Assembly: GCF_900182735.1 (NCBI RefSeq)
Contig: NZ_FXTU01000001.1
Coordinates: forward strand, 62,001 to 126,000
DNA length: 64,000 bases
Direction of reading: 5' to 3'
From: Laceyella tengchongensis
Lineage (GTDB): Bacteria > Bacillota > Bacilli > Thermoactinomycetales > Thermoactinomycetaceae
The notes under the pieces are model-generated. The model ran no database searches. It was given only the letters and a program-made list of their open reading frames with translations, and was not told the origin of the DNA. How positions within the stretch are numbered: position 1 is the stretch's first letter; each line of letters starts with the position of its first letter. The position numbers were made by a program, and so were the translations under genes. This document shows, piece by piece, positions 1 through 7,908 of the stretch.

Positions 1-1
1 T

Positions 2-3000
2 GATTCGATGGAAGATGGTTATGTTCACGAGAAGTGGTTTGTGTTTACCGACGAATATGGGAACCGGATGTATGGAGCCGGATCGCTCAATGAGTCCAAA
101 ACCGCACTGCATCTGAATGCGGAGAATATTGATATCCATTGTGACTGGTGGGGAGAAACGGATCGGAAAAGAGTCGATGAAGCGGCTGAATCATTTGAAA
201 CGCTCTGGGAAGGGAAAGTTCGTCATATACGCGTGCTGACTCTCCCGGAAGCGGTTCGGCGCCGGCTGGTTCGGTTTGCTCAAGACGTGAAAAGGCCGCT
301 GGAAACCGACGGAACCAGCGAGATTCCCGAGCCCTCGACAAAAGCGGAAAAGGTTCAGCCGGATGGAATTCCTTCCGCGCTTGAGCGGCTGAAGTTCGCC
401 GTGTTACGGGATGCACCCAAAATGCCGGGTGGGCGTTATGTTGGGTTGGAAACGGCACCGGTTGAACCGTGGCCCCATCAGATCATGGTTGTCCGTCGAT
501 TAGTGGAGAACTGGCCGTATTCTTATCTGCTGTGTGATGAGGTGGGTTTAGGTAAAACGATCGAAGCGGGACTGGCCATTCGTTGTTTGCATTTGGCGGG
601 ATGGGCCAAACGGATTTTAATTGCTGCCCCTGCAAGTTTAACCACCCAATGGCAGCGTCAGCTTGCCTCCAAATTATTGTTGTCTTTTGGCCGGGTGATG
701 ACACCGGGAATACGGCATCACTATATCTTGCCTGTTGAGGAGGACTTCACTTCTGGTTCGTTTTATGAGCCGAATCTCGTCATTGTGTCAACCGGCCTTA
801 TGTCGCGGCGGGAGAGGATCAAGCAACTGGAAATGGCTGAAGAATTTGACATCGTTTTGGTGGATGAGGCCCATATGGCCCGGCGGAAAAACCCTTCCAA
901 GGGAGCAGAGGCCAATCCTCAGTTCGGTCATCTTTATACGACGATCCGGGATCACTTACGGGGGCGGACGCGCAGTTTGTGGCTGGCCACCGCTACACCG
1001 ATGCAGATTCACCCGGTGGAGGTTAGCGATTTGATCGCTTTGACGAATCGGGTGGGAGCATTTCAGTACGATCCTACATTGACCATGAAATATTACGATA
1101 TTCTCGGCAGGCTGCTACAAGGCGAGAAAATTGGTTCGGCTGATTGGGATTTCCTGCGGCGATCCATTTTGGGAACCCAGCGTCAGGATCATAAATATTG
1201 GGAGTTTTTGACCGACGTGGTTATCAGCGGTCGGATTCGAAGCGATGCTCGCCAGTGGTTGGAATTTAACCGGGTTCCACGCGGTACCAGAAACCAACAA
1301 CTGATGTCACGTCTAATCTTCAGTGCCTCACCCCTGTCCCGGGTCATGCTCCGCCATACCCGTCAATTGCTTGAGATTTATCGGGAAAACGGTGAACTGC
1401 AACAGAACCTAGCTAAGAGGGAAATCCGTGATCTTCCTCAAATCCGTTTTAATGCACTGGAGCGGAAGATCTATGATCAGTTGGAAGAGTACTGCAAAGG
1501 TCTGGTGGTACAGATCGGCCCCCAAGAAGAGAACAAGCAGATGATCAGTTTCCTCCTCAGCTTCCTGAGGCTTCGATTTGCCTCCAGTTTATATGCATTT
1601 CAGAAAACAATCGAACGGCGTCTCAAGAGAGTGGAAGAGACGCTTCGGCATCAGTACAAAACCAATGGAGAAGAATATGACGGAAGTGGAATAGAAGATC
1701 TTGTCTTTAATGATGAGGTGGAGGAGGAAGACCCGGGAATCACTGACAAACTGTTGAAAAATCGGACGCCTGCTGACCTTCGGTGGGAGCAGGAACGGCT
1801 CAAAAAAATGCTCAAAGACATGGAAGAGTTACACGGTCAATCTTCCAAGATGCTGTTCTTGCTTAGAGAGCTGGATAATCGTAGGAACCGTCATACGAGG
1901 AGGATTCGCCAAACGGTCATTTTCACCAGATTCTACGATACGCTGGTGGATATCGTTCAGCGGCTCAAAAGAGCCGATCCTGAAATGCGAATCGGGACAT
2001 ACTCCGGAAAGGGAGCGGGTTATTATGATTATCAAGCCCAAACATGGGTGGACACGGAGCGGGAAGAGGTCAAGGAACGATTCTTGCGCGGTGAAATCGA
2101 TATCCTTGTTTGTACGGATGCCGCTGCGGAGGGGTTGAACCTTCAGACAGCCGATTTGCTCATCAACTATGATCTCGGCTGGAATCCGATGAAGATTGAG
2201 CAGCGAATCGGACGGATCGACCGAATTGGACAGAAGCACGAAGTTGTTTATGTGCTGAATCTGTGTTATGTAGACAGTGTGGAATCCATCGTTTATGGAC
2301 GCTTGCTTCAGCGGTTGAAGGATGCTAACCTGATCGTTGGTACGCAGCAGCTTGCCTTGCTTCCGGTAGATCCACAGGATTTTCAGGAACTGGCTCAAGG
2401 TACGTTGACACCGGAAGAGCTGGAATCCCGTATTCGAGAGCGGATTGAAGAGCAACGTAAACATCTGGCCTATATGGAGATCAATCCCAAAGACTTGTAT
2501 GAGATTTATAAAAATATGAACGGCTTCCATCAGCGTTGGCAAGCTCCGGTCAATCTTCAGTCCATTTGGTCAACGTTAACCGAATCCCGATATCTTCAGG
2601 AATTGGGATGTAAGATCTTTGATGAAAATAACCTCATCCTTGAGATTAATCATGTGGATGGAGTACCCGATGGGTCTGTTTTAACGGTATCGAGGGAACT
2701 CTATGAGTCGGGTCTCCCTGATGGTAAAACCCGTGTGCATTTTGCTTCATATGGCGACCCGTATTTCGATGCGATCCTTCGTAAAACAGAGAAGATGAAG
2801 CTTCCTAGTTGCGTCAGGAGAATCTCAGTAGACATCCCCGATCTTCCTCATGTAGAGATGGTTGGGTATGCGGTTTTATGCAAAAAGGAAGATGGAAGCC
2901 GCGAAGTGCGGTTTATCAAAAAATGGGATGATTTGAAAGGAATTCGTCTTGCTGAAGGAGAGACTCTTAACGATCCTGAAATTGAACCTCTTCGTCAGCA

Positions 3001-3463
3001 ATTGTACGGTCAAGCACTCGATGAGTTCACGTTTACTGCAGCGGTGAAACGAATCGAGGCCGAAAACACTCGCGCCGCAATGATTCAAGAAATGATGAAT
3101 TTCTTGACCGGTCATCATTTGTTGGAAGAAAGAGCGAAAATCGCGGGAAGCAAGGCACGGTTCGGCTCAATCCTTCGCGATGTGATTTCTTTGGTTGAAG
3201 AACGCACAGAAGGAATCCATATTGCTGAGATGCCTGGAGATGTGCTACGTCAAGTAAAGGATGAAGTGCTATTCCCGCTCCATGTTCCCAAATCCGGCCA
3301 AAATGTTACGGTTTTGGTCCCCCCTCTTTTCTGTCTGACATCAGTAGATTCTATTAAACGCATGGCGGATCGAATGAAGAGACAGGAAAAAGATATCAAG
3401 CTACAAAGAATGATAACCACTTTGAAACGCGAAGCCAGAAATCGAATGGAATCGATTTTTTAA
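2..3463 (+). CDS. PLD-domain / SNF2-type helicase, 5' end outside window
   Basis: The frame is open to the left edge, so the true start lies upstream. The visible N-terminus is the end of a phospholipase D-like domain (HEKWFVF, then GSLNES, the HxK...GSxN signature). From about residue 150 it becomes a superfamily 2 SNF2/RapA-like ATPase: Walker A GLGKT near residue 178, VDEAH box, ATATPMQ motif III, and motif VI RIGRIDRIGQ in the helicase C domain, followed by a roughly 400-residue uncharacterised C-terminal part. PLD-SNF2 fusions of this kind occur in defence islands and SNF2 helicases act in DISARM (DrmD), but no methylase or other partner is visible here, so a defence role is inference. 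It could equally be a general DNA translocase. A terminator-like hairpin follows. Confidence 0.8.
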   Translation, partial: DSMEDGYVHEKWFVFTDEYGNRMYGAGSLNESKTALHLNAENIDIHCDWWGETDRKRVDEAAESFETLWEGKVRHIRVLTLPEAVRRRLVRFAQDVKRPLETDGTSEIPEPSTKAEKVQPDGIPSALERLKFAVLRDAPKMPGGRYVGLETAPVEPWPHQIMVVRRLVENWPYSYLLCDEVGLGKTIEAGLAIRCLHLAGWAKRILIAAPASLTTQWQRQLASKLLLSFGRVMTPGIRHHYILPVEEDFTSGSFYEPNLVIVSTGLMSRRERIKQLEMAEEFDIVLVDEAHMARRKNPSKGAEANPQFGHLYTTIRDHLRGRTRSLWLATATPMQIHPVEVSDLIALTNRVGAFQYDPTLTMKYYDILGRLLQGEKIGSADWDFLRRSILGTQRQDHKYWEFLTDVVISGRIRSDARQWLEFNRVPRGTRNQQLMSRLIFSASPLSRVMLRHTRQLLEIYRENGELQQNLAKREIRDLPQIRFNALERKIYDQLEEYCKGLVVQIGPQEENKQMISFLLSFLRLRFASSLYAFQKTIERRLKRVEETLRHQYKTNGEEYDGSGIEDLVFNDEVEEEDPGITDKLLKNRTPADLRWEQERLKKMLKDMEELHGQSSKMLFLLRELDNRRNRHTRRIRQTVIFTRFYDTLVDIVQRLKRADPEMRIGTYSGKGAGYYDYQAQTWVDTEREEVKERFLRGEIDILVCTDAAAEGLNLQTADLLINYDLGWNPMKIEQRIGRIDRIGQKHEVVYVLNLCYVDSVESIVYGRLLQRLKDANLIVGTQQLALLPVDPQDFQELAQGTLTPEELESRIRERIEEQRKHLAYMEINPKDLYEIYKNMNGFHQRWQAPVNLQSIWSTLTESRYLQELGCKIFDENNLILEINHVDGVPDGSVLTVSRELYESGLPDGKTRVHFASYGDPYFDAILRKTEKMKLPSCVRRISVDIPDLPHVEMVGYAVLCKKEDGSREVRFIKKWDDLKGIRLAEGETLNDPEIEPLRQQLYGQALDEFTFTAAVKRIEAENTRAAMIQEMMNFLTGHHLLEERAKIAGSKARFGSILRDVISLVEERTEGIHIAEMPGDVLRQVKDEVLFPLHVPKSGQNVTVLVPPLFCLTSVDSIKRMADRMKRQEKDIKLQRMITTLKREARNRMESIF

Positions 3464-3548
3464 GAGAGACATGATTTTAGCTAAATCAGTTATAAGTTCT
3501 CAGTATTATTGGCAGGGAATTAATGCTGATAAAAATGTCCGATATGAG

Positions 3549-3582
3549 CAAACCCACGACTTAAAGGAGCGTGGGTTTGTTT
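3549..3582 (+). terminator. Terminator-like hairpin after the helicase
   Basis: A 10-bp perfect stem (caaacccacg / cgtgggtttg) with an 11-nt loop is followed by a T-rich tract. It sits 85 bp after the helicase stop codon. Confidence 0.6.
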
Positions 3583-3741
3583 GATTACGGATAAAAATGG
3601 AGCTCGCAAACATGAAATTCCTTCACCGAACTGGAGATTAATTATTGGTTTAGAACTTTTTGTGATAAGCAATGAACCCTGCTTTCTATAAATTCCCGAT
3701 TGACATAATATATTGCTGTAAAAATTACATAAGAGGACGGT

Positions 3742-4247
3742 GTGGGGAATTTAAAGCGACTTGATGGTAGACTTTTTCAACTCTTCATCGCTTTTCTCTT
3801 CGCATTTGTTGGCGTGGGCATTTTGGGGAGTGGCTCAGATTTTGCCATTGGGAGCAGCTTTAACGTGCTTCGAGTAAATGATCACTTTGAAAAGGTTCAA
3901 CAGGGCCCGGCTCCATTGAAGGAAACATCAGTCACACCAACTATCCAAAAAGAAAAAAGGAGGAAGATGGGAATTGGTTTACGAAAGCATAGTATTGGAC
4001 AAAGTAAACTGTCTCCAGTGCATGGAATAAAACAAAGGAAGTTTGTTCAGAAGCATGGGACTGGATTTGTAAGGTATGTGACAAAATCGTCAAAGTCGTC
4101 GTTGATGGGATGTCCGCCGCATGGGATTGGATCGTCAAATACAAAGAATACTTGGCCTTTGCAGCGGTTGTCATCATCGGGATCGTATTGTGTTTCGTTC
4201 CGCCCTTGGGAGAAGAAATTCTGGCTGGTGTGAGCAGGAAGAAGTGA
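3742..4247 (+). pseudogene. Broken gene for a small membrane-anchored protein, possibly part of a polymorphic toxin
   Basis: A GTG start with a nearby AGAGG opens a frame with a hydrophobic N-terminal segment (RLFQLFIAFLFAFVGVGI). The coding signal then shifts frame near the A-run at about 3953-3958 and continues as GNWFTKA, stop (TAG, 3990), YWTK, stop (TAA, 4005), then TVSSAWNKTKEVCSEAWDW and a hydrophobic segment (LAFAAVVIIGIVLCFVPPL) ending at the TGA at 4245. The Trp-rich repeats (AWDW, WIVKYKEY) in the second frame look like genuine protein, so this is a decayed gene with one frameshift and two stops. The AWDW plus transmembrane layout resembles the linker of secreted Bacillota polymorphic toxins, but that is a guess. 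A TTGACA box lies at 3700-3705. Confidence 0.5.
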
Positions 4248-4283
4248 AGTTGAAAGCTGTTGCTAACGAAGCTTCGGCTTCAA

Positions 4284-4452
4284 AAGAATTATCCTGGCGG
4301 GTGCTTGGCCTACTTTATCATGAAGGATTTCAATATTCAACAGGGGCTTAAACAGAGAAACGACCGTTGAATTTAAACCAGACAAGCCGGGAACTTACAC
4401 ATTTACATGTGGGTTGGGGATATATTCGGGGATAATAATGATTGAGTTATAA
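4284..4452 (+). pseudogene. Cupredoxin-domain remnant (copper-binding C-terminus)
   Basis: Two overlapping frames together spell the end of a cupredoxin. One frame gives GGCLAYFIMKDFNIQQGLKQ; the next frame continues with ETTVEFKPDKPGTYTFTCG followed by LGIYSGIIMIEL and a TAA. The PGTYTFTCG(M)GM pattern, with its copper-ligand Cys, is typical of the small plastocyanin-like cupredoxins of Bacillota. The expected second Met ligand region reads GLGIYSG, so the ligand set is partly lost. The frameshift near 4350 and the absence of an N-terminal half show a dead fragment. Its position next to other broken genes marks this as a region of gene decay. Confidence 0.55.
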
Positions 4453-4478
4453 GGGTAATAGGCCTACTGATAGAGGGA

Positions 4479-4505
4479 AACCACCTGTAAAGTAAACAGG
4501 TGGTT
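4479..4505. other. Perfect 10-bp inverted repeat
   Basis: aaccacctgt and acaggtggtt flank a 7-nt spacer. There is no T-run on either side, so it is not a standard terminator. It may be a remnant of a mobile element end or an RNA hairpin. Confidence 0.4.
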
Positions 4506-4514
4506 AAATAATGT

Positions 4515-4670
4515 ATAGAGCTTGTGCAGTTGAATCAGTACCAAAGAAATTCCACTTTGATGTCGGCATACAGACATTTAAAAGAAGATAGGTTTTCCTA
4601 TTTCGTGATCAAGGAGAAAGCGCAAGTATATGAGGCGTTGAAGCATTTCTTTGGGAAGAGGGAAGTGTAA
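4515..4670 (+). pseudogene. C-terminal gene fragment, family unknown
   Basis: A 51-codon open stretch without a convincing start reads IELVQLNQYQRNSTL, then SAYRHLKEDRFSYFVIKEK, and ends GKREV with TAA. The composition is that of an ordinary soluble protein and it is followed directly by a strong terminator, so it is likely the surviving 3' end of a deleted gene. A stop codon at 4509-4511 closes the frame upstream. I do not recognise the family. Confidence 0.3.
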
Positions 4671-4684
4671 AGGGGAAAGAGAAA

Positions 4685-4725
4685 CCCACCTCTCCGGGTA
4701 GAAGCTTGGGGAGGTGGGGCTTTTA
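4685..4725 (+). terminator. Intrinsic terminator
   Basis: An 8-bp stem cccacctc/gaggtggg with an 18-nt loop is followed by cTTTT. It follows the gene fragment ending at 4670. Confidence 0.65.
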
Positions 4726-4960
4726 TGAGAGGAAATAGGGATTAAGTTACTTAATTGTTTTAGAAGATTTTGCCGAACAAATCACTCAAGAGAATAACAA
4801 CGCTGCTCAAAATATTTTGCTCTTCCATAACATAGCCGCACGAATTCATAGCTAAACAAGGGACACCTACAACCCAAAAGAATAGGATAAATATTATAAG
4901 AAACTAAAACTCTTCCTCCACTTAAAAAGCCGGTTACAATCGCCTTAATGAACCCCATAT

Positions 4961-5264
4961 GTCCAGACAATTATGCAACGTTTGAAGTTACAGATTGACG
5001 GAATTCTCGCGGCGACAGATATCCAAGCGCAGAGTGAGGCCTTTCATCATTGTAAAAGGCTATGTAATGATCAATGTTCTGTTTAGCTTCCAAGAACGAT
5101 CCATATTCTTGGAGCCAAACCGTATCCTCTTTTAGCGTACGAAACCAACGCTCAATGTAAGCATCGGCGTCAGGATTGTTGTAACCCGTTCTTTCTTGCT
5201 TAATTCCAGCCTCTTTCAACGCTTTTACATAACGTTGGCTCGTCATTTGGCAACCGTTTCCCAA
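4961..5264 (-). mobile_element. Truncated IS3-family insertion sequence
   Basis: Only the 3' third of the element remains. The transposase reading frame ends at 4971 and a plausible terminal sequence beginning TGTCCAGACAATTATGCAAC starts at 4961, TG-initial as in IS3 ends. The other end is missing: the similarity stops near 5260, where unrelated toxin-like coding sequence begins. No target duplication can be assigned because one end is lost. Confidence 0.6.
4971..5264 (-). pseudogene. IS3-family transposase OrfB, C-terminal fragment
   Basis: About 97 residues of the integrase catalytic core remain: a degenerate GNGCQMTSQRY (normally DNGSQ, the second catalytic Asp lost at the truncation point), then YIERWFRTLKEDTVW carrying the catalytic Glu, and the family-typical tail YNDERPHSALGYLSPREF. 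A full OrfB is about 270-300 aa, so the protein is inactive. The break falls where the toxin-like fragment on the other strand begins, which suggests that the IS inserted into, or recombined within, a toxin gene and was then partly deleted. Confidence 0.85.
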
Positions 5265-5441
5265 AGAGTTGGTTCAGGCCATAATAATTCTGAATTGTCA
5301 GATGAAAATTTAGAAGGAGATCTGATATTAGAGGTACCTATTCAACGAACACCTGTACCACAGCAAATACTTGATTTTGCTTCTGAAAGGGATGTCATTA
5401 TCAGAGACGAAAAAGGGCGTATTCTTAATCCGCTTGAATGA
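5265..5441 (+). pseudogene. C-terminal fragment of a secreted toxin-like protein
   Basis: Just past the IS3 fragment an open plus-strand frame codes for RVGSGHNNSELSDENLEGD, then PVPQQILDFASERDVIIRD and a final ILNPLE. It has no start of its own and runs to the TGA at 5439. A small gene with its own start lies 14 bp downstream, the arrangement usual for polymorphic toxin C-termini followed by their immunity gene. The toxin identity is inferred from this context and from the neighbouring decayed genes; no catalytic motif can be named. Confidence 0.4.
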
Positions 5442-5455
5442 GGAGTTGAAAATAA

Positions 5456-5892
5456 TTGAATCTAGAGTATTACAAGAAATGGAATAGGCATTATGAAAAA
5501 CCTCGATTTTCTATTACAGAAGATGAGGCTAAAGAATTGCATGAAGATGGAAAGCATTATGTAGTCGTGATCAAAGACAAAGAAGTGATTAAGTATGTAG
5601 TTGAAGTTTTTTTTAATATTTATTTCTGTGGAGTATTGTATTATGATGCACAAGGAAAGGTATCCGACTCATTTATCAAAGAGGGTAATATGCTTTTTTA
5701 AAGAACAGGAAAATATGGAAAGATGGTCAGCTAATTACCTTTCTATTTGAAGCAAATGGAGATTATCGAATTGATGTATTTGATGAAAATAGTAAATTAG
5801 TTAGTACCTCATTTACAAAAAAAGATGTGACAAGTCATTTTAGAAATATCGAATTTGGTAATTACAGTTCAATTCTGCCTCATTCAGAATAG
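5456..5892 (+). pseudogene. Immunity-like gene with a poly-T frameshift
   Basis: A TTG start (MNLEYYKKWNRHYEKPRF) gives an 81-codon frame ending in TAA at 5699. Immediately after, another frame continues smoothly as NRKIWKDGQLITFLFEANG, DYRIDVFDENSKLVSTSF and ends ILPHSE with TAG at 5890. The switch lies at the six-T run at 5694-5699; one extra T would restore a single protein of about 145 aa. It may be a true mutation or a homopolymer sequencing error. The acidic, aromatic-rich, soluble character and position behind a toxin-like C-terminus suggest an immunity protein, by inference only. Confidence 0.5.
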
Positions 5893-5897
5893 AGCTT

Positions 5898-5927
5898 AAG
5901 CCGCCAATCAATGAAAGGCGGCTTTTA
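5898..5927 (+). terminator. Intrinsic terminator
   Basis: Stem aagccgcc/ggcggctt with an 11-nt loop and a following T-tract, 6 bp after the immunity-like frame. Confidence 0.75.
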
Positions 5928-6134
5928 TGTTTTATGACTATTGTATGTTTTGCTTGATGTCCGGTTTTTTCTATAACGGGGGAACGGGGGTTATCTTATT
6001 GTTGTGGATAATTATAGCTGTAAGGGGTGAAGCGGGATCAGGAAGAATTAATCCTTTTTATGATCCGTTTTTTTAAACCTTAACAAATGATAAAATAAAA
6101 TTCATAACCCAAGTCGGAAAGGTTGAACATACAG

Positions 6135-6998
6135 ATGAGTTCCGTCATCAATCCTATTCAAATCGGGGTGTGCGGCTGGGGAGATCATGACCTCTATCCG
6201 CCAGGGACGCAGGCTAGGGAGAAGTTAGCGATCTATGCCGGGCATTTCCCGGTGGTAGAAGTGGACAGCACCTTTTATGCGATTGCGCCAGTGGAACGGA
6301 TGGAGCGATGGGTGAATGAGACGCCGGAGAGTTTTCGATTTGTGGTGAAGGCGTATCGGGAGTTGACTGGGCACGGACGGTTGGAGAAGGCACCGGTGCG
6401 CCCTTGGCGGGAGCTGGTCGAGGATATGCGGGTATCGCTTGAACCGATGTTGCGCGCCGGCAAGCTGGAAGCGGTGCTGTTTCAATTTCCGCCGTGGTAT
6501 GATTGTTCGCAAAAACATGTGAAGTATATCCGACGGGTGCGGGAAGCATTCCGGGATGTGCCGGTGGCGGTGGAATTCCGCAACCAAAGCTGGTTTTACC
6601 CTGACTTTCACGACAAGACCCTTCGGTTGTTGGAACAGGAACAATGCATTCATGTCATTTGTGATGAGCCCCAAGCGGGGGAAGGATCGGTGCCCTTGGT
6701 GGTGGCAGCGACGGTGCCGGAGCAGGCGATTGTCCGTTTTCATGGGCGCAATGTTGCTGGTTGGAACAACACCGGCCAACCCAATTGGCGAGATGTTCGC
6801 TATGCTTACCGTTATGAGGAAGCTGAGCTGGCAGAGTGGGTAGGTTATGTGCGGCAATTGGAACAGAGGGTGAAGCGGATCACGTTGTTATTCAATAATA
6901 ACTCTCAAGGGGATGCGGTCGACAGCGCCAATCTGATGATGCGGCTACTTGGAGTAGAGTTTGCGGGCTTGGCCCCGCGCCAGCTGGGTATTTTTTAA
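6135..6998 (+). CDS. DUF72 (YecE-like) family protein
   Basis: A 287-aa protein of the DUF72/YecE family, which adopts a TIM-barrel fold; its biochemical role is not established. It shows the family start IGVCGWGDHDLYP, the core VEVDSTFYA, FRFVVKAYRELTGHGR, LFQFPPW and VAVEFRNQSWF, and ends with the usual FNNNSQGDAVDSANLM. A TTG 12 bp earlier is possible, but the GGAAAGG at 6116-6122 is spaced 12 nt before ATG 6135 and touches the TTG, so the ATG is preferred. It precedes the yunE-yunD pair and is separated from the decayed region by a terminator. Confidence 0.88.
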   Translation: MSSVINPIQIGVCGWGDHDLYPPGTQAREKLAIYAGHFPVVEVDSTFYAIAPVERMERWVNETPESFRFVVKAYRELTGHGRLEKAPVRPWRELVEDMRVSLEPMLRAGKLEAVLFQFPPWYDCSQKHVKYIRRVREAFRDVPVAVEFRNQSWFYPDFHDKTLRLLEQEQCIHVICDEPQAGEGSVPLVVAATVPEQAIVRFHGRNVAGWNNTGQPNWRDVRYAYRYEEAELAEWVGYVRQLEQRVKRITLLFNNNSQGDAVDSANLMMRLLGVEFAGLAPRQLGIF

Positions 6999-7073
6999 GC
7001 CGAGGGGGTAGACGGCCCCAGTGGGCTGTCGGCTGGGCGCGTCCGAAGAGTGCAGATGGGATGATGACGCAAT

Positions 7074-7895
7074 ATGGAATGGATGCTGTTGTTTGTGGTC
7101 GGTCTTCTAGCCGGCACATTGGGAAGTCTGGTCGGATTGGGCGGTGGCATCGTGATCGTGCCGGCGCTCATTTATCTGGCGGGGATTCATCCTGCTTTCC
7201 AAGGGATCACTCCGTCTGTGGCTGTAGGGACTTCCTTGTTGTTGATTGTCTTGACCGCGCTGAGTTCCACTTTGTCTTTTCTCAAGCAGGGGCGGGTGGA
7301 TGTGAAAAGCGGGTTTGTGTTTTTTTTGGCTTGCGGCCCGGGTGCGATGGTGGGCGCGTGGATAACCCGCCTGTTTCAATCCGACACGTTTTTCGCTGCT
7401 TTTGGCTGCTTGATGTTATTGGTATCATGGTTGTTGCGCGTCAAAGAGAAAGGGACGGCCCGACCCATGCGGTTGGATGTGACCAAGACATACACTGACC
7501 CAGCCGGAACAGAGTATGAGTATGGCTATCATCGGTTGACTGCTTTGGGTCTCTCTTTCCTGGTAGGCGTGATATCTGGACTGTTTGGCATCGGAGGCGG
7601 TTCGCTGTTGGTGCCGATGATGATCATGTTATTCCGGTTTCCGCCGCATGTGGCTACCGCCACCTCCATGCTGATCATCTGCCTTTCCTCGATTGCAGCC
7701 AGCGTGATGCACGTGGTTCAAGGCAATATTCACTGGCTTTCGGCGTTGGTGCTGGCACCGGGGGCGTGGATGGGCGGCAGGGCCGGAGCTTGGATTTCGG
7801 CGAAGTTGAGCGGTCGCACCCTGTTGAATTTGTTGCGCATCGCGATTATTGTGACAGCCGTGCGCATGATCTTGGACGGGCTCAATTTGGTTTGA
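7074..7895 (+). CDS. yunE: TSUP family permease (TauE/SafE), YunE-like
   Basis: A 273-aa integral membrane protein of the TauE/SafE (TSUP) family, which exports sulfite or sulfo-compounds or transports related anions. Two repeat halves each begin with a glycine-rich motif: GTLGSLVGLGGGIVIVPAL near residue 15 and GVISGLFGIGGGSLLVPMM near residue 165, the hallmark of the family, with about eight transmembrane segments. It lies 13 bp before a YunD-like gene; the B. subtilis yunC-yunD-yunE genes are also neighbours, supporting the assignment. The substrate cannot be read from the sequence. Confidence 0.85.
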   Translation: MEWMLLFVVGLLAGTLGSLVGLGGGIVIVPALIYLAGIHPAFQGITPSVAVGTSLLLIVLTALSSTLSFLKQGRVDVKSGFVFFLACGPGAMVGAWITRLFQSDTFFAAFGCLMLLVSWLLRVKEKGTARPMRLDVTKTYTDPAGTEYEYGYHRLTALGLSFLVGVISGLFGIGGGSLLVPMMIMLFRFPPHVATATSMLIICLSSIAASVMHVVQGNIHWLSALVLAPGAWMGGRAGAWISAKLSGRTLLNLLRIAIIVTAVRMILDGLNLV

Positions 7896-7908
7896 AGGAG
7901 GGGCGCGT

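Noticed and set aside
4782..4970. A 62-aa hydrophobic minus-strand frame beside the IS3 end
   Set aside because: It runs into the IS terminal sequence and has no ribosome binding site; the plus strand has an equally plausible short frame there, so neither is supported.
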